The notes beneath the pieces were generated by a model. The model did not search any database and had not been told where the DNA came from. It worked only from the letters and a program-made list of their open reading frames with translations. This document shows positions 43,054 to 51,622 of a DNA stretch of 64,000 nt, in pieces; positions within the stretch are counted from its first letter, which is position 1; each line of letters opens with the position of its first letter. The stretch is from Janthinobacterium rivuli (GTDB lineage Bacteria > Pseudomonadota > Gammaproteobacteria > Burkholderiales > Burkholderiaceae_D), in NCBI RefSeq assembly GCF_009208735.1, contig NZ_WFLJ01000005.1, positions 62,001-126,000 on the forward strand, given 5' to 3'. A program made the translations under genes and the position numbers.

Positions 43054-44042
43054 GGTTCAAGTTCGTAGACACGCTGTTCTCTCGCCTGTTCGCCTTGGCA
43101 GTCAGCGCCATCGTGGCTAGCCACGCCATCGCCTTTGGCCTGTTTTTCATGCTCTATCACGATGCGGCTCGCTGCCACCCGCAGCCGCCGGTGGGCGGCG
43201 TGGTCATCGGAGTCGTCACGGAGTTGTTGGCACTGGCCACGGCCGCCTGGCTGGGTGCGCGCAGCATCGCGCGTCCGATCCAGCAATTGGCGGCCGCCGC
43301 AGTTGAACTCGGCAACGACGTGAACCGCTCGGCCCTGCCGGAAAGCGGCCCTGTCGAGGCGCAGTTGGCGGCGCGCGCTTTCAACCGCATGCAATCCGAT
43401 CTGCGCCAGCAACTGGCTGCCCGCGGCCACTTTCTCGCCGCCGTTTCGCACGACCTGCGCACTCCGCTGACGCGAATACGGCTGCGCGTCGAACAGTTGG
43501 CCGAGCCCGATGTGCGCGCCCAACTGCACGCCGATGCCACCGAGATGGCCGCCATGCTCGACGCCACACTGGAGTATCTGCGCGGCGAAGCGGCCGTCGA
43601 GGTCCCGGCCATGCTCGATGTGCAAGCCCTGGTGAGTTCAATGACTGAAGATTATCAGGAGCAGGGACACGCCATCGAATACGCAGGCGTAGTCGCGCCC
43701 GTTCTGGCGCAGCCGATCGCGTTGCGGCGCGCCCTGGCCAATTTGATGGAAAATGCGCTGCGTTACGGCGGCATGACGAAGGTTGAGTGCGCCATGCACC
43801 CATCCGGACTGGCCATCACGATCCACGACCAGGGCCCAGGCATTCCGGCCGCCGAACTGACCGCCGTCATGCAGCCGTTCTACCGCCTGGAGTCGTCGCG
43901 TAACAAAGCCAGTGGTGGCGTCGGCCTCGGATTAGCCATCGCGTGCGAAGCCATTGAGAGACAAGGCGGCACGCTCACCTTATACAACGCCCCCGAAGGC
44001 GGCTTGGTCGCCACAGTGCTGTTGCGACCGAACAAATGTTGA
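43050..44042 (+). CDS. EnvZ-type sensor histidine kinase with minimal periplasmic sensor
   Basis: 330 residues. TM1 at about 12-36 and TM2 at about 48-70 enclose only about ten periplasmic residues (YHDAARCHPQPP), so there is no folded sensor domain, but the loop carries Cys and two His. A HAMP region follows (ARSIARPIQQLAAA), then phospho-acceptor His in AVSHDLRTPLTRI, N box NLMENALRYGG, and G boxes DQGPGIP and GVGLGLAIA. A signal may be read within the membrane or by the Cys/His loop. Confidence 0.9.
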   Translation: MRFKFVDTLFSRLFALAVSAIVASHAIAFGLFFMLYHDAARCHPQPPVGGVVIGVVTELLALATAAWLGARSIARPIQQLAAAAVELGNDVNRSALPESGPVEAQLAARAFNRMQSDLRQQLAARGHFLAAVSHDLRTPLTRIRLRVEQLAEPDVRAQLHADATEMAAMLDATLEYLRGEAAVEVPAMLDVQALVSSMTEDYQEQGHAIEYAGVVAPVLAQPIALRRALANLMENALRYGGMTKVECAMHPSGLAITIHDQGPGIPAAELTAVMQPFYRLESSRNKASGGVGLGLAIACEAIERQGGTLTLYNAPEGGLVATVLLRPNKC

Positions 44043-44121
44043 GCGGCGCCAGCCTGATCCAGGCGCTGTTCTTTGTAAGCAGGATACGGCGTCCGGGCAA
44101 GTGCCGAGAATTGAGTCTTGT

Positions 44122-44541
44122 CTATCGGAAATTCAGACGTTCTGCAATCGCGAAGATCCCCATCCCAGCGAGCATGGCGATGAAGAAAACGAGCGGCTTG
44201 GCCCCTCCTGACGCCAGCGACGCCAAGGCCGGACCGGGGCAATAACCAGCCAGTCCCCAGCCGGCACCAAATGCCAGGCCGCCAAAGACCAGGCGCCGGT
44301 CGATTTGCCTCGATGTCGGCAAGCGCATCGCATCGCCCAACAGGCTGCGCTCCCTGCGCGATGCAAAACGGAATGCCACGATGCCGACGCCTATCGCGCC
44401 GCACATGACAAGGCCCAGCGACGGATTCCAACGCCCCGCGACGTCGAGGAAACCAAGCACTTTCGATGGATCCGTCATGCCCGATAGGATCAGTCCGATG
44501 CCAAAGACCAGACCCACAAGCCCCGCCAGTATGTTTTTCAT
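44122..44541 (-). CDS. YeeE/YedE-family membrane protein, second half (PmpB-like)
   Basis: 139 residues from the ATG at 44541. About four membrane helices, with the conserved LILSGMTDPSKVLGFLD and WGLAGYCPGPALASL motifs whose Cys marks the thiosulfate-transporter-type YeeE fold. With the gene at 44552 it makes a split YeeE: two half-size proteins that together form the pore. The likely substrate is thiosulfate or another sulfane-sulfur compound. Confidence 0.85.
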   Translation of the reverse strand: MKNILAGLVGLVFGIGLILSGMTDPSKVLGFLDVAGRWNPSLGLVMCGAIGVGIVAFRFASRRERSLLGDAMRLPTSRQIDRRLVFGGLAFGAGWGLAGYCPGPALASLASGGAKPLVFFIAMLAGMGIFAIAERLNFR

Positions 44542-44551
44542 TGCGAGTGCC

Positions 44552-44983
44552 TTAAGCGATGACGTGTCGGACGACAAAAACAGTGGCGAAGCCGGCAAGC
44601 ATGAAGGCGACTGTCGCCACCAGTGAACGTGGTGACATGCGAGACAAGCCACAAACACCATGTCCGCTGGTGCAGCCTGACCCATAGCGCGTACCCACGC
44701 CGACCAGGAGGCCAGCAACAATCAAGGTGGGGATATCGGCGTCAATCCGTACCTCCGGCAACGTCAGCACTGCGCCATAGATCAATGGCGCGCCAATCAG
44801 GCCGGCAAGGAAAGCAACGCGCCAGGCGACATCGCCTTTCGGCCATTCCAGCAGACCGCCCAAGATGCCGCTAATGCCGGCAATACGGCCATTGAACAGG
44901 ACAAACACCGCAGCCGACAAGCCGATGAGCATCCCTCCTGCCAACGAGGCCCATGGCGTAAAATTATTCCAATCAATCTGCAC
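44552..44983 (-). CDS. YeeE/YedE-family membrane protein, first half (PmpA-like)
   Basis: 143 residues, four membrane helices. [12 protein letters not shown] and the conserved [24 protein letters not shown] carry the Cys pair typical of YeeE/PmpA proteins. It is 10 bases upstream of the second half. In other bacteria this pair sits beside persulfide dioxygenase and sulfide:quinone oxidoreductase genes, exactly as here. Confidence 0.87.
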   Translation of the reverse strand: MQIDWNNFTPWASLAGGMLIGLSAAVFVLFNGRIAGISGILGGLLEWPKGDVAWRVAFLAGLIGAPLIYGAVLTLPEVRIDADIPTLIVAGLLVGVGTRYGSGCTSGHGVCGLSRMSPRSLVATVAFMLAGFATVFVVRHVIA

Positions 44984-45035
44984 CTTACTTCTCCCATTCT
45001 GATTTGCTATTCATACAGTACCTGCTCGGCGCAAC

Positions 45036-45392
45036 TCAAGCGGGGTTCGAGAATTCCTCGAATGCCGCCAGCGCATTGGCGCAATACATTGCCGACGGCC
45101 CGCCCCCCATGTAGATGGCCATGCCCAAGGTCTCCTCGAATTCGGCCCGGGTGGCGCCCAGCTTGACGAGGGCCTGCACATGAAATCCTATGCAGGCATC
45201 GCAATGGGCCGCGATGCCCAGGGCCAGCGCGATGAACTCCTTGGTTTTCCTGTCCAGCGCACCGTCGCGCGTTGCCGCGCGCGCCAGATCGCCAAAGCCT
45301 TTCATCACGTCGGGCATATCGGAACGCAGGGTCGCCAGTTGTTGCGATACCGACTGCGTCAGTGCGCGATAGCCGCCAGATTGCATGCTCAT
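45036..45392 (-). CDS. carboxymuconolactone decarboxylase/AhpD-like protein
   Basis: 118 residues. The AhpD motif is intact: KEFIALALGIAAHCDACIGFHVQALVKLGA, with a CxxC redox pair and the His three residues after it. Such proteins act as thiol-disulfide or peroxide reductases. In this sulfur cluster a role in handling persulfides or protecting against sulfane stress is likely by context. Confidence 0.85.
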   Translation of the reverse strand: MSMQSGGYRALTQSVSQQLATLRSDMPDVMKGFGDLARAATRDGALDRKTKEFIALALGIAAHCDACIGFHVQALVKLGATRAEFEETLGMAIYMGGGPSAMYCANALAAFEEFSNPA

Positions 45393-45414
45393 GTGTGCGC
45401 CTCCCTTGCCTGTT

Positions 45415-45606
45415 TCATTTTTTCACCGCACAGGTACGGATGCCAAACGGCAGATACGCGGGACAGAAGCGGAAAATGCCGGTCGCCAGGGGAATCACCC
45501 CCAGCCAGCCCCAGGCGCCGATGGCACCGCCCAGGGTGGCGGTGATCAGGCCCAGCCCCAGCAGTATCCGGATGGCACGATCGATATTGCCGACGTTCGC
45601 GTTCAT
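45415..45606 (-). CDS. DUF2892 (YgaP transmembrane domain-like) protein
   Basis: 63 residues from the ATG at 45606. It opens with MNANVGNIDRAIRILLGLGL and has two membrane helices, the DUF2892 pattern found as the membrane anchor of the rhodanese YgaP. It is the first gene of the leftward operon DUF2892, AhpD-like, PmpA, PmpB. Confidence 0.82.
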   Translation of the reverse strand: MNANVGNIDRAIRILLGLGLITATLGGAIGAWGWLGVIPLATGIFRFCPAYLPFGIRTCAVKK

Positions 45607-45690
45607 GGTCTTGCTCCTCAATGGTTAATCGTCGCGATGACGACAGGAGACGCACGCCCTCGTTCCCGGTACGCGTCAAGCTCTACCCGT

Positions 45691-45705
45691 GCATATTTCA
45701 TGCCA
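45691..45705 (-). promoter_or_regulatory. sigma-54-type promoter of the leftward sulfur operon
   Basis: On the minus strand CTGGCATGAAATATGCA gives GG and GC exactly 10 bases apart, as in the -24/-12 consensus (TGGCAC-N5-TTGC), with two mismatches. Transcription would start near 45680, about 74 bases before the DUF2892 start. The dyad at 45785-45821 is centred about 112 bases upstream. Confidence 0.5.
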
Positions 45706-45784
45706 GCGTTACACAAAGTGAGGAGTGGAGAGAAAACAGGGACTTGGGACGACACGACAGGCAGCAGCGCGCTGCCATTCGACC

Positions 45785-45821
45785 GGCGGCACTGCCATGC
45801 TGGCAGCCTGGCAGTGCCGCC
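45785..45821. promoter_or_regulatory. inverted repeat, candidate upstream activator site (or terminator)
   Basis: GGCGGCACTGCCA (45785-45797) and TGGCAGTGCCGCC (45809-45821) are perfect 13-base inverted repeats. An inner CTGCCA-TGC-TGGCAG adds a third half-site. The core GGCACTGCC/GGCAGTGCC recurs at 46184-46206. Because it also follows the stop of the activator remnant it could be a terminator hairpin, but the shared core favours a binding site. Confidence 0.55.
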
Positions 45822-45845
45822 AGGCCACGACCGGCCGGCCAGGTG

Positions 45846-46132
45846 CTAGGCGATACCCAGCGCTTTCAGGCGGCGGTACAAGGTGCGCTCGCTGAGGCCA
45901 AGGTGCGCCGCGAGTTCCTTGCGCGTGCCGCCGAAGGTGGCGAACGCTGGCGCCGCGCGGCGGCATGTCTGGCGCGGCGCCCTGCGCCACCGGCGCCGCC
46001 AGCAGCTGCTCGACGCGGATCACGCCATCATCGGATCAGCGGCTGGACCTCGTGTTCGAAAAACGAAATCAAGGATTGCACCATGGGCGCGCTGGAGGAT
46101 GGCTCGATGCGGGTGAGCGGTGGCGTTGGCAT
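45846..46132 (-). pseudogene. remnant of a Fis-type sigma-54-dependent activator (FisR/NorR-like)
   Basis: An ATG at 46132 with a good GGAG site starts a 34-residue peptide (MPTPPLTRIEPSS...) that ends in TGA. After a frame change come VIRVEQLLAAPVAQG and, after another, FGGTRKELAAHLGLSERTLYRRLKALGIA with a stop at 45846. The last piece is the Fis-type helix-turn-helix that ends NorR/FisR-type activators. The AAA+ core (GAFTGA, Walker motifs) is entirely missing. In other betaproteobacteria FisR senses sulfane sulfur and activates pdo/sqr genes. Confidence 0.62.
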
Positions 46133-46183
46133 GCTGGCTCCTTTTGTGCAGCCATACTGTCGCAGGACTGCCAATGCGTCAAG

Positions 46184-46206
46184 TGGCACTGCCAGCGGCA
46201 GTGCCA
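46184..46206. promoter_or_regulatory. perfect dyad, candidate upstream activator site for pdo-sqr
   Basis: TGGCACTGCC-AGC-GGCAGTGCCA has perfect 10-base arms. It is centred about 118 bases upstream of the -12 element at 46313, a normal distance for a sigma-54 activator site, and shares its half-site with the dyad at 45785-45821. Confidence 0.62.
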
Positions 46207-46299
46207 AAGAAAGGCAGCGCATCGTTACATTGCGGCGTGGACGGCAGGAAAACGCCTGGAATCAGGCATTGGGGAGAGATATGTCGCCCAACCTCGTAC

Positions 46300-46315
46300 T
46301 GGCACAGGTCTTGCG
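46300..46315 (+). promoter_or_regulatory. sigma-54 promoter of pdo-sqr-tauE
   Basis: TGGCACAGGTCTTGCG matches the -24/-12 consensus TGGCAC-N5-TTGC fully, with GG (46301-46302) and GC (46313-46314) 10 bases apart. Transcription would start near 46326, leaving a 45-base leader with GGAG at 46355-46358 before the ATG at 46371. Confidence 0.78.
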
Positions 46316-46370
46316 TTACCAGTTGGACCTCATGCACGCCAGGCTTGCACACCCAGGAGATAGACTCATC

Positions 46371-47252
46371 ATGACCAACACATCACCGCAAATAGAAGGT
46401 TTCTTCGACCCCGCCACCAGCACCGTCAGCTATCTGGTGCTCGATCCGGCCACGCGCCGCTGCGCCTTGATCGATAGCGTGCTCGACTATGATCCTAAGT
46501 CGGGCCGCACCAGCACTGCCTCGGCCGACCGCCTGCTGGCGCGCGTCGCGGCCCTGGATGCCAGGGTCGAATGGCTACTGGAAACCCATGTGCATGCGGA
46601 TCATTTGACCGCCGCGCCCTATCTGCAGGAAAAACTGGGCGGCAAGATCGGCATCGGCCAGCATATCGCCACCGTGCAGCAGGTATTCGGCAAGCTGTTT
46701 AACACCGGCGCCGACATGGCGCGCGACGGCAGCCAGTTCGACCATCTGTTTGCCGATGGCGAGCTGTTTACCATCGGCGCGCTGCAATGCCGCGCCCTGC
46801 ACACGCCCGGCCATACACCGGCCTGCATGAGCTATGTCGTCAACGACGCTGCCCGCAGCGCCGCCTTTGTCGGCGACACGCTGTTCATGCCGGACTATGG
46901 CACGGCACGCTGCGACTTTCCCGGCGGCGATGCGCGCACCCTGTTCCACTCCATCAACAAGGTACTGAGCTTGCCGGAAGATACCCTGCTCTACATGTGC
47001 CATGACTACCAGCCGGGCGGCCGCGAAGTGCGCTATGTCAGCACCGTCGGCGAGGAGCGCAGCGGCAATATCCACGTGCGCAACGGCATCAGCGAAGAAG
47101 AGTTTGTTGCCATGCGCACCAGACGCGATGCGTCGCTGGAAATGCCGACCCTGATCCTTCCATCGGTGCAAGTCAATATGCGCGCTGGACATTTTCCCGA
47201 GCCTGAGGCGAACGGCATACGCTATCTGAAAATACCGCTCAACGCGGTCTGA
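46371..47252 (+). CDS. pdo: MBL-fold persulfide dioxygenase (ETHE1/Blh-like)
   Basis: 293 residues from the ATG at 46371; the long frame upstream is not coding. Metal ligands are in THVHADHLT, HTPGHT, GDTLF and MCHDYQ, the pattern of non-heme iron persulfide dioxygenases rather than two-zinc lactamases. The MPDYGTARCDFPGGDARTLFHSI segment is characteristic of the Blh-type branch. It oxidises glutathione persulfide made by SQR to sulfite. First gene of the rightward operon, followed by sqr 31 bases later. Confidence 0.87.
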   Translation: MTNTSPQIEGFFDPATSTVSYLVLDPATRRCALIDSVLDYDPKSGRTSTASADRLLARVAALDARVEWLLETHVHADHLTAAPYLQEKLGGKIGIGQHIATVQQVFGKLFNTGADMARDGSQFDHLFADGELFTIGALQCRALHTPGHTPACMSYVVNDAARSAAFVGDTLFMPDYGTARCDFPGGDARTLFHSINKVLSLPEDTLLYMCHDYQPGGREVRYVSTVGEERSGNIHVRNGISEEEFVAMRTRRDASLEMPTLILPSVQVNMRAGHFPEPEANGIRYLKIPLNAV

Positions 47253-47283
47253 AACAGACGGCACAGACTGGACGGAGAAAAAA

Positions 47284-48954
47284 ATGCAAATTCATCAACT
47301 ATCGCCCGCCCTTTCCATCTCGGCGCAAATTCTGCCGCACGAGCTGGCGGCGATCAGCGAGGCGGGCTTTCACTCGATTGTCTGCAATCGTCCCGATGGC
47401 GAGGGCGGCGACCAGCCCCTCTTTGCCGAGATCGAACGGGCGGCAAAGACGCTGGGCATGCGCGCCCATTACCTGCCGGCCGAACCGGGCAAAGTGAGCG
47501 ATGAACAGGGCATCGCATTCGGACAACTGCTGGCTCGGCTACCGAAGCCGGTACTGGCCTATTGCCGAACAGGCATGCGCTCGACCACGATGTGGGCACT
47601 GTCGCAGGCGAATCAACAGTCCCTTCCACACATCATGGAGGCCGCAAAGAAGGCGGGTTTCGATCTGCACGGCGTGGCGCGGCGCATACTCAATCATGGC
47701 CGCACGCCGCTGGATGCCGCCGAAGTGACGCACGCCGTGGTCATCATCGGCGGCGGCGCCGCGGGCATCGCTACCGCATCGAGCCTCCTGGCGCGCCAAC
47801 CCGATCTCGACGTCGCCATTATCGACCCTGCCGACGTCCATTACTACCAGCCTGGCTGGACCCTGGTTGGCGCCGGCATATTCGATGCTCCGCAAACCGC
47901 CCATACCATGGCATCGACCATTCCCCGTGGCGCGCACTGGATCAAGTCCGCCGTGGCGGCATTTGAACCGGAACGCAACGCCGTCATTCTGGATGGCTGC
48001 CGGATCGTCCGGTATGAACAACTGCTCATTTGTCCTGGCCTGAAGCTTGACTGGCATGCGATCGACGGATTGCCCGAAACCCTGGGACGCAATGGCGTCA
48101 CCTCCAACTATCTGTACCATCTCGCGCCATACACCTGGAACCTGGTGCAGTCCCTGCGCGCCGGACGGGCAATTTTCACCCAGCCGCCGATGCCGATCAA
48201 ATGCGCCGGTGCGCCACAAAAAGCGATGTACCTGTCCGCCGACCACTGGAAGCGCCATGGCGTGCTGGGGCAGATAGAGGTCGAATTCTGCAGTGCCGGC
48301 GCGGTGCTGTTCGGCGTTGCCGATTACGTGCCGGCGCTGATGGAATACATAGACGCTTACGCCGTCGATCTCAATTTCGGCCATACGCTGGTGAGCGTTA
48401 ACGGGCCTGCCAAAATCGCCACCTTCAGTCGCACAGGCGCTGACGGCGGCAGGCAACTCGTCGAGCGTCCGTTCGATCTGCTGCACGTCGTGCCGCCCCA
48501 GGTGGCGCCCGACTTCATTCGTGTCAGCACCCTGGCCGTCGCCGCCGGCTGGCTCGACGTCGATCCCGCGACACTGCGGCATCGGGTGTGGAGCAATATC
48601 CATGCACTGGGTGACGTTGCCAATACGGCCAACGCGAAGACGGCAGCGGCGGCGCGCAAACAGGGCCCCGTCGTGGCCCATAATGTGCTGGCAGCGCTGG
48701 GCCGGGCCACCGGCAGCGCGCGCTACGACGGCTACGGCTCCTGCCCGTTGACTGTCGAGCGCGGCAAGATCGTGCTGGCGGAATTTACCTATGGCGGCAA
48801 GCTGGCCCCCAGCTTGCCGACCTGGCTCATCGACGGCACCCGTCCTTCGCGACTGGCCTGGCTGCTCAAGGAGCGCATCCTGCCGCCGCTGTATTGGCGA
48901 GGCATGCTCAAGGGCCGCGAGTGGATGGCGAAACCCGAGTTGGCCGATCAATGA
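47284..48954 (+). CDS. sqr: DUF442 (PTP-like) domain fused to sulfide:quinone oxidoreductase
   Basis: 556 residues. Residues 1-110 are a DUF442/phosphatase-like domain with the Cys loop AYCRTGMRS, a probable persulfide carrier. From residue 150 a flavoprotein fold begins (VVIIGGGAAGIATASSLL). Cys in PIKCAGAPQKAMYLS and GYGSCPLTV correspond to the two redox Cys of human-type SQOR, and a third Cys is in VEFCSAGAVLFG. It oxidises sulfide, feeds quinone and produces sulfane sulfur for the dioxygenase. The C-terminus has a hydrophobic stretch for membrane association. Confidence 0.88.
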   Translation: MQIHQLSPALSISAQILPHELAAISEAGFHSIVCNRPDGEGGDQPLFAEIERAAKTLGMRAHYLPAEPGKVSDEQGIAFGQLLARLPKPVLAYCRTGMRSTTMWALSQANQQSLPHIMEAAKKAGFDLHGVARRILNHGRTPLDAAEVTHAVVIIGGGAAGIATASSLLARQPDLDVAIIDPADVHYYQPGWTLVGAGIFDAPQTAHTMASTIPRGAHWIKSAVAAFEPERNAVILDGCRIVRYEQLLICPGLKLDWHAIDGLPETLGRNGVTSNYLYHLAPYTWNLVQSLRAGRAIFTQPPMPIKCAGAPQKAMYLSADHWKRHGVLGQIEVEFCSAGAVLFGVADYVPALMEYIDAYAVDLNFGHTLVSVNGPAKIATFSRTGADGGRQLVERPFDLLHVVPPQVAPDFIRVSTLAVAAGWLDVDPATLRHRVWSNIHALGDVANTANAKTAAAARKQGPVVAHNVLAALGRATGSARYDGYGSCPLTVERGKIVLAEFTYGGKLAPSLPTWLIDGTRPSRLAWLLKERILPPLYWRGMLKGREWMAKPELADQ

Positions 48955-48982
48955 CGCCAAGCCGTTATTTTAGGGACCGACC

Positions 48983-49780
48983 ATGACCATCATCCTGCTA
49001 CTTGGCTTTACAGTCGGCATTATCCTGGCACTCACCGGTGCCGGCGGAGGCATCCTTGCCGTGCCGTTGCTGGTCTTTGCCGCTGACTTGAGCATGGTGC
49101 AGGCGGGTCCGATCGGCTTGCTTGCGGTCGGCCTGGCGGCGGCCCTGGGCGCGGTGATGGGCCTGAAATCCGGGACGGTGCGCTACAAGGCGGCGATGCT
49201 CATCGCCGGCGCGGGCATCCTCTGCTCCCCTCTTGGCGTGTGGCTGGCGCAGCGCAGTCCGAATCGGCCGCTGGCGATCCTGTTTTCCCTCGTCCTGCTC
49301 TACGTTGCGCTGCGCGTCTACCAGCGCGCCACTTCCGGCTCTGCCGATATCGCGGCGTCCGGCAAACGCGCGCCGCCCTGCCAACTCGACGCCACGCGTG
49401 GAAAACTGCGTTGGACGGCCCCTTGCGCCAGGGCGCTGGCCCTGGCGGGCGTGGCTGCGGGAATCCTGTCCGGTTTGCTGGGCGTCGGCGGCGGCTTCGT
49501 GATGGTTCCCGCATTGCAACGCTACACGGATTTGACAACGCAATCGATCGTCGCGACCTCGCTTGCGGTCATTGCGCTGGTATCGATGTCAGGCGTCGTC
49601 GCAAGTACGGCGGCCGGTCACTTGCAATGGGCCATTGCGCTGCCTTTCGCCATCGGTTCCCTGGCCGGCATGGCGGGTGGCCGTCTGGTCGCCTCCAGGC
49701 TACCGGCGCCGCATCTGCAGAAAGCGTTTGCGATTGTTTCCGCTTTGGCCGCGCTGGCGCTGTTTATCAAGGCCATCTGA
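48983..49780 (+). CDS. TauE/SafE-family sulfite (organosulfonate) exporter
   Basis: 265 residues, about eight membrane helices in two homologous halves: LTGAGGGILAVPLLV and LLGVGGGFVMVPAL are the paired glycine-rich motifs of the family. Lying 28 bases after sqr, it probably exports the sulfite made by the dioxygenase. It ends 37 bases before the convergent arsA stop. Confidence 0.85.
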   Translation: MTIILLLGFTVGIILALTGAGGGILAVPLLVFAADLSMVQAGPIGLLAVGLAAALGAVMGLKSGTVRYKAAMLIAGAGILCSPLGVWLAQRSPNRPLAILFSLVLLYVALRVYQRATSGSADIAASGKRAPPCQLDATRGKLRWTAPCARALALAGVAAGILSGLLGVGGGFVMVPALQRYTDLTTQSIVATSLAVIALVSMSGVVASTAAGHLQWAIALPFAIGSLAGMAGGRLVASRLPAPHLQKAFAIVSALAALALFIKAI

Positions 49781-49817
49781 TGGCGCGCACTCGTGCGCCA
49801 CGCCGACCCTGATCCCA

Positions 49818-51611
49818 TCAGAATGCCTTGTGCTCAGTCGCAACAAGAGACATGGTCAATTGCTCCAGATGAGCAACGCCCACAGGATCCTCCGCCAGCA
49901 ATGGCACTACCGCGTAGCGATGCGCGAGCTGCCGGGCCACTGTCGCGATGTGCCCCTGTTCGTTCAGGGCACGCTGGCGCAGCAGCGGCGAGCGTGGTTT
50001 GGCCGCACACAGACTGTTGTTGATGACCCAGGCCCACGGTTCAATTCCCGCCCTGCGCAAGTCGGCCTGCAGGCCGGCGGCCTCCAGCACCGGGGTCGTC
50101 TCGGCCAGCGTGACGATCAATACCTTGGTCTGGGCCTGGTCCTGCAACTGCATCATGGGCGTGGTGAAGTGCATCTGCGTGTCGGCCATCTGGCGCATCA
50201 CTTCACGGTGATAAGCGCCAGTTGCGTCGAGCAGCAACAGCGTGTGGCCCGTGGGCGCGGTATCCATCACGACAAACTTTCTGCCAGCCTCGCGAATCGC
50301 GCGCGAGAACGCCTGAAAGACGGCGATTTCTTCGGTACAGGGCGAGCGCAAGTCTTCCTCCAGCAAAGCGCGTCCGGCCGCATCCAGTTTCTTGCCTTTT
50401 GTATCCATCACCTCCCGGCGGTAGCGCTCGGTTTCCACATGCGGATCGATACGGCTCACGCTCAGATGCTCCATTGATCCGCGGAGCGTTTCGGACAGGT
50501 TCCCGGCCGGATCCGAGGTCGTCAGATGCACCGCATGGCCGCGCCTGGCCAGCGCCACCGCCACGGCAGCGGCAATGGTGGTCTTGCCGACACCGCCCTT
50601 CCCCATCAGCATGATCAGACCGTGGCCGTTCCGGGCAATCTCGTCGACAAGGCTGGCAAGGGCAGGCGTGGCGATCGCTGGCAGCGCCACAACGGCGGGA
50701 GGAGCGCTGCCGTTCACGGCCAGCAGCAGGCGGCGCAAGGCATCAAGGCCGACCAGGTTGAACGGCATCAGCGGGATCCGGTCCTGGGGCAGTGACCGCA
50801 GTGCCTCGGGCAATGCGGCCAAGGCGCGCTGCTCGCGCTGCACGACGGACGCGGCCAGCGCATCGCTTGCACCCTCTGACGCTGGCAACACGCCATTGAT
50901 GACGAGATACTGCTGCGTCAATCCAATGGCGGCCAGTTCATCGTGCGTGCGGGCAGCTTCACGCAGGGTGGCGCTTTGGGCCCGCGCCACCAGGATCAAG
51001 CGACTGCGCGCAGGATCGGCCAGCGCCGCGACGGCCGCATGGTAGCGGTCGCGCTGCTTTTCCAGTCCGGCCAGCGGCCCCAGACAGGAAGCATCGCCCT
51101 TGCCCTCCTCCAGGAACGCATCCCAGGCGCCCGGCAATTGCAGCATCCGTATGGTATGGCCGGTAGGTGCCGTATCGAACACGATGTGGTCATAATCCTT
51201 GAGGATTTGCTCATCGGTGAGCAGCGCGGTAAATTCGTCGAAGGCCGCGATTTCGGTGGTGCACGCTCCGGAAAGCTGCTCCTCGATGGATTTGACCACC
51301 GTTTCCGGCAACACGCCCCGCACCGGCCCGACGATCTTGTCGCGATACAACTGGGCGGCGGCCTGCGGATCGATTTCCAGCGCGCTCAGACCGGGAACGG
51401 CCAGGATGGCAGTGATCCGGTTGCCGATCGCCATATCAAACACCTGGCCGACGTTGGAAGCAGGATCCGTGCTGACCAGCAGGACGCGCCGGCCCTGGTC
51501 TGCCAACAGCACGGCATGGGCGCAGGCCAGCGAGGTTTTCCCCACGCCGCCTTTGCCCGTAAAGAACATGAACGAAGGAGGATGGTCGAGAAAGTGGAAG
51601 GCGGCTGGCAT
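49818..51611 (-). CDS. arsA: arsenite-translocating ATPase ArsA
   Basis: 597 residues, two ArsA halves each with a P-loop: TGKGGVGKTSLACAHA near residue 18 and GKGGVGKTTIAAAVA near residue 335. The DTAPTGHTIRMLQLPG signal region occurs in both. The three metal-binding Cys are present (GACTTEIAAF, DASCLGPL, SPCTEEIAVF). It powers arsenite extrusion through ArsB. The matching arsB in this window is truncated (59514-60191), so the ATPase may lack its pump unless another copy exists. It is 11 bases after arsD. Confidence 0.93.
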   Translation of the reverse strand: MPAAFHFLDHPPSFMFFTGKGGVGKTSLACAHAVLLADQGRRVLLVSTDPASNVGQVFDMAIGNRITAILAVPGLSALEIDPQAAAQLYRDKIVGPVRGVLPETVVKSIEEQLSGACTTEIAAFDEFTALLTDEQILKDYDHIVFDTAPTGHTIRMLQLPGAWDAFLEEGKGDASCLGPLAGLEKQRDRYHAAVAALADPARSRLILVARAQSATLREAARTHDELAAIGLTQQYLVINGVLPASEGASDALAASVVQREQRALAALPEALRSLPQDRIPLMPFNLVGLDALRRLLLAVNGSAPPAVVALPAIATPALASLVDEIARNGHGLIMLMGKGGVGKTTIAAAVAVALARRGHAVHLTTSDPAGNLSETLRGSMEHLSVSRIDPHVETERYRREVMDTKGKKLDAAGRALLEEDLRSPCTEEIAVFQAFSRAIREAGRKFVVMDTAPTGHTLLLLDATGAYHREVMRQMADTQMHFTTPMMQLQDQAQTKVLIVTLAETTPVLEAAGLQADLRRAGIEPWAWVINNSLCAAKPRSPLLRQRALNEQGHIATVARQLAHRYAVVPLLAEDPVGVAHLEQLTMSLVATEHKAF

Positions 51612-51622
51612 GCAGGAACTCC

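Noticed and set aside
45621..46370. Long N-terminal extension of the persulfide dioxygenase frame
   Set aside because: It runs through the activator remnant, the dyad and the sigma-54 promoter; homology and the ribosome site begin at 46371.
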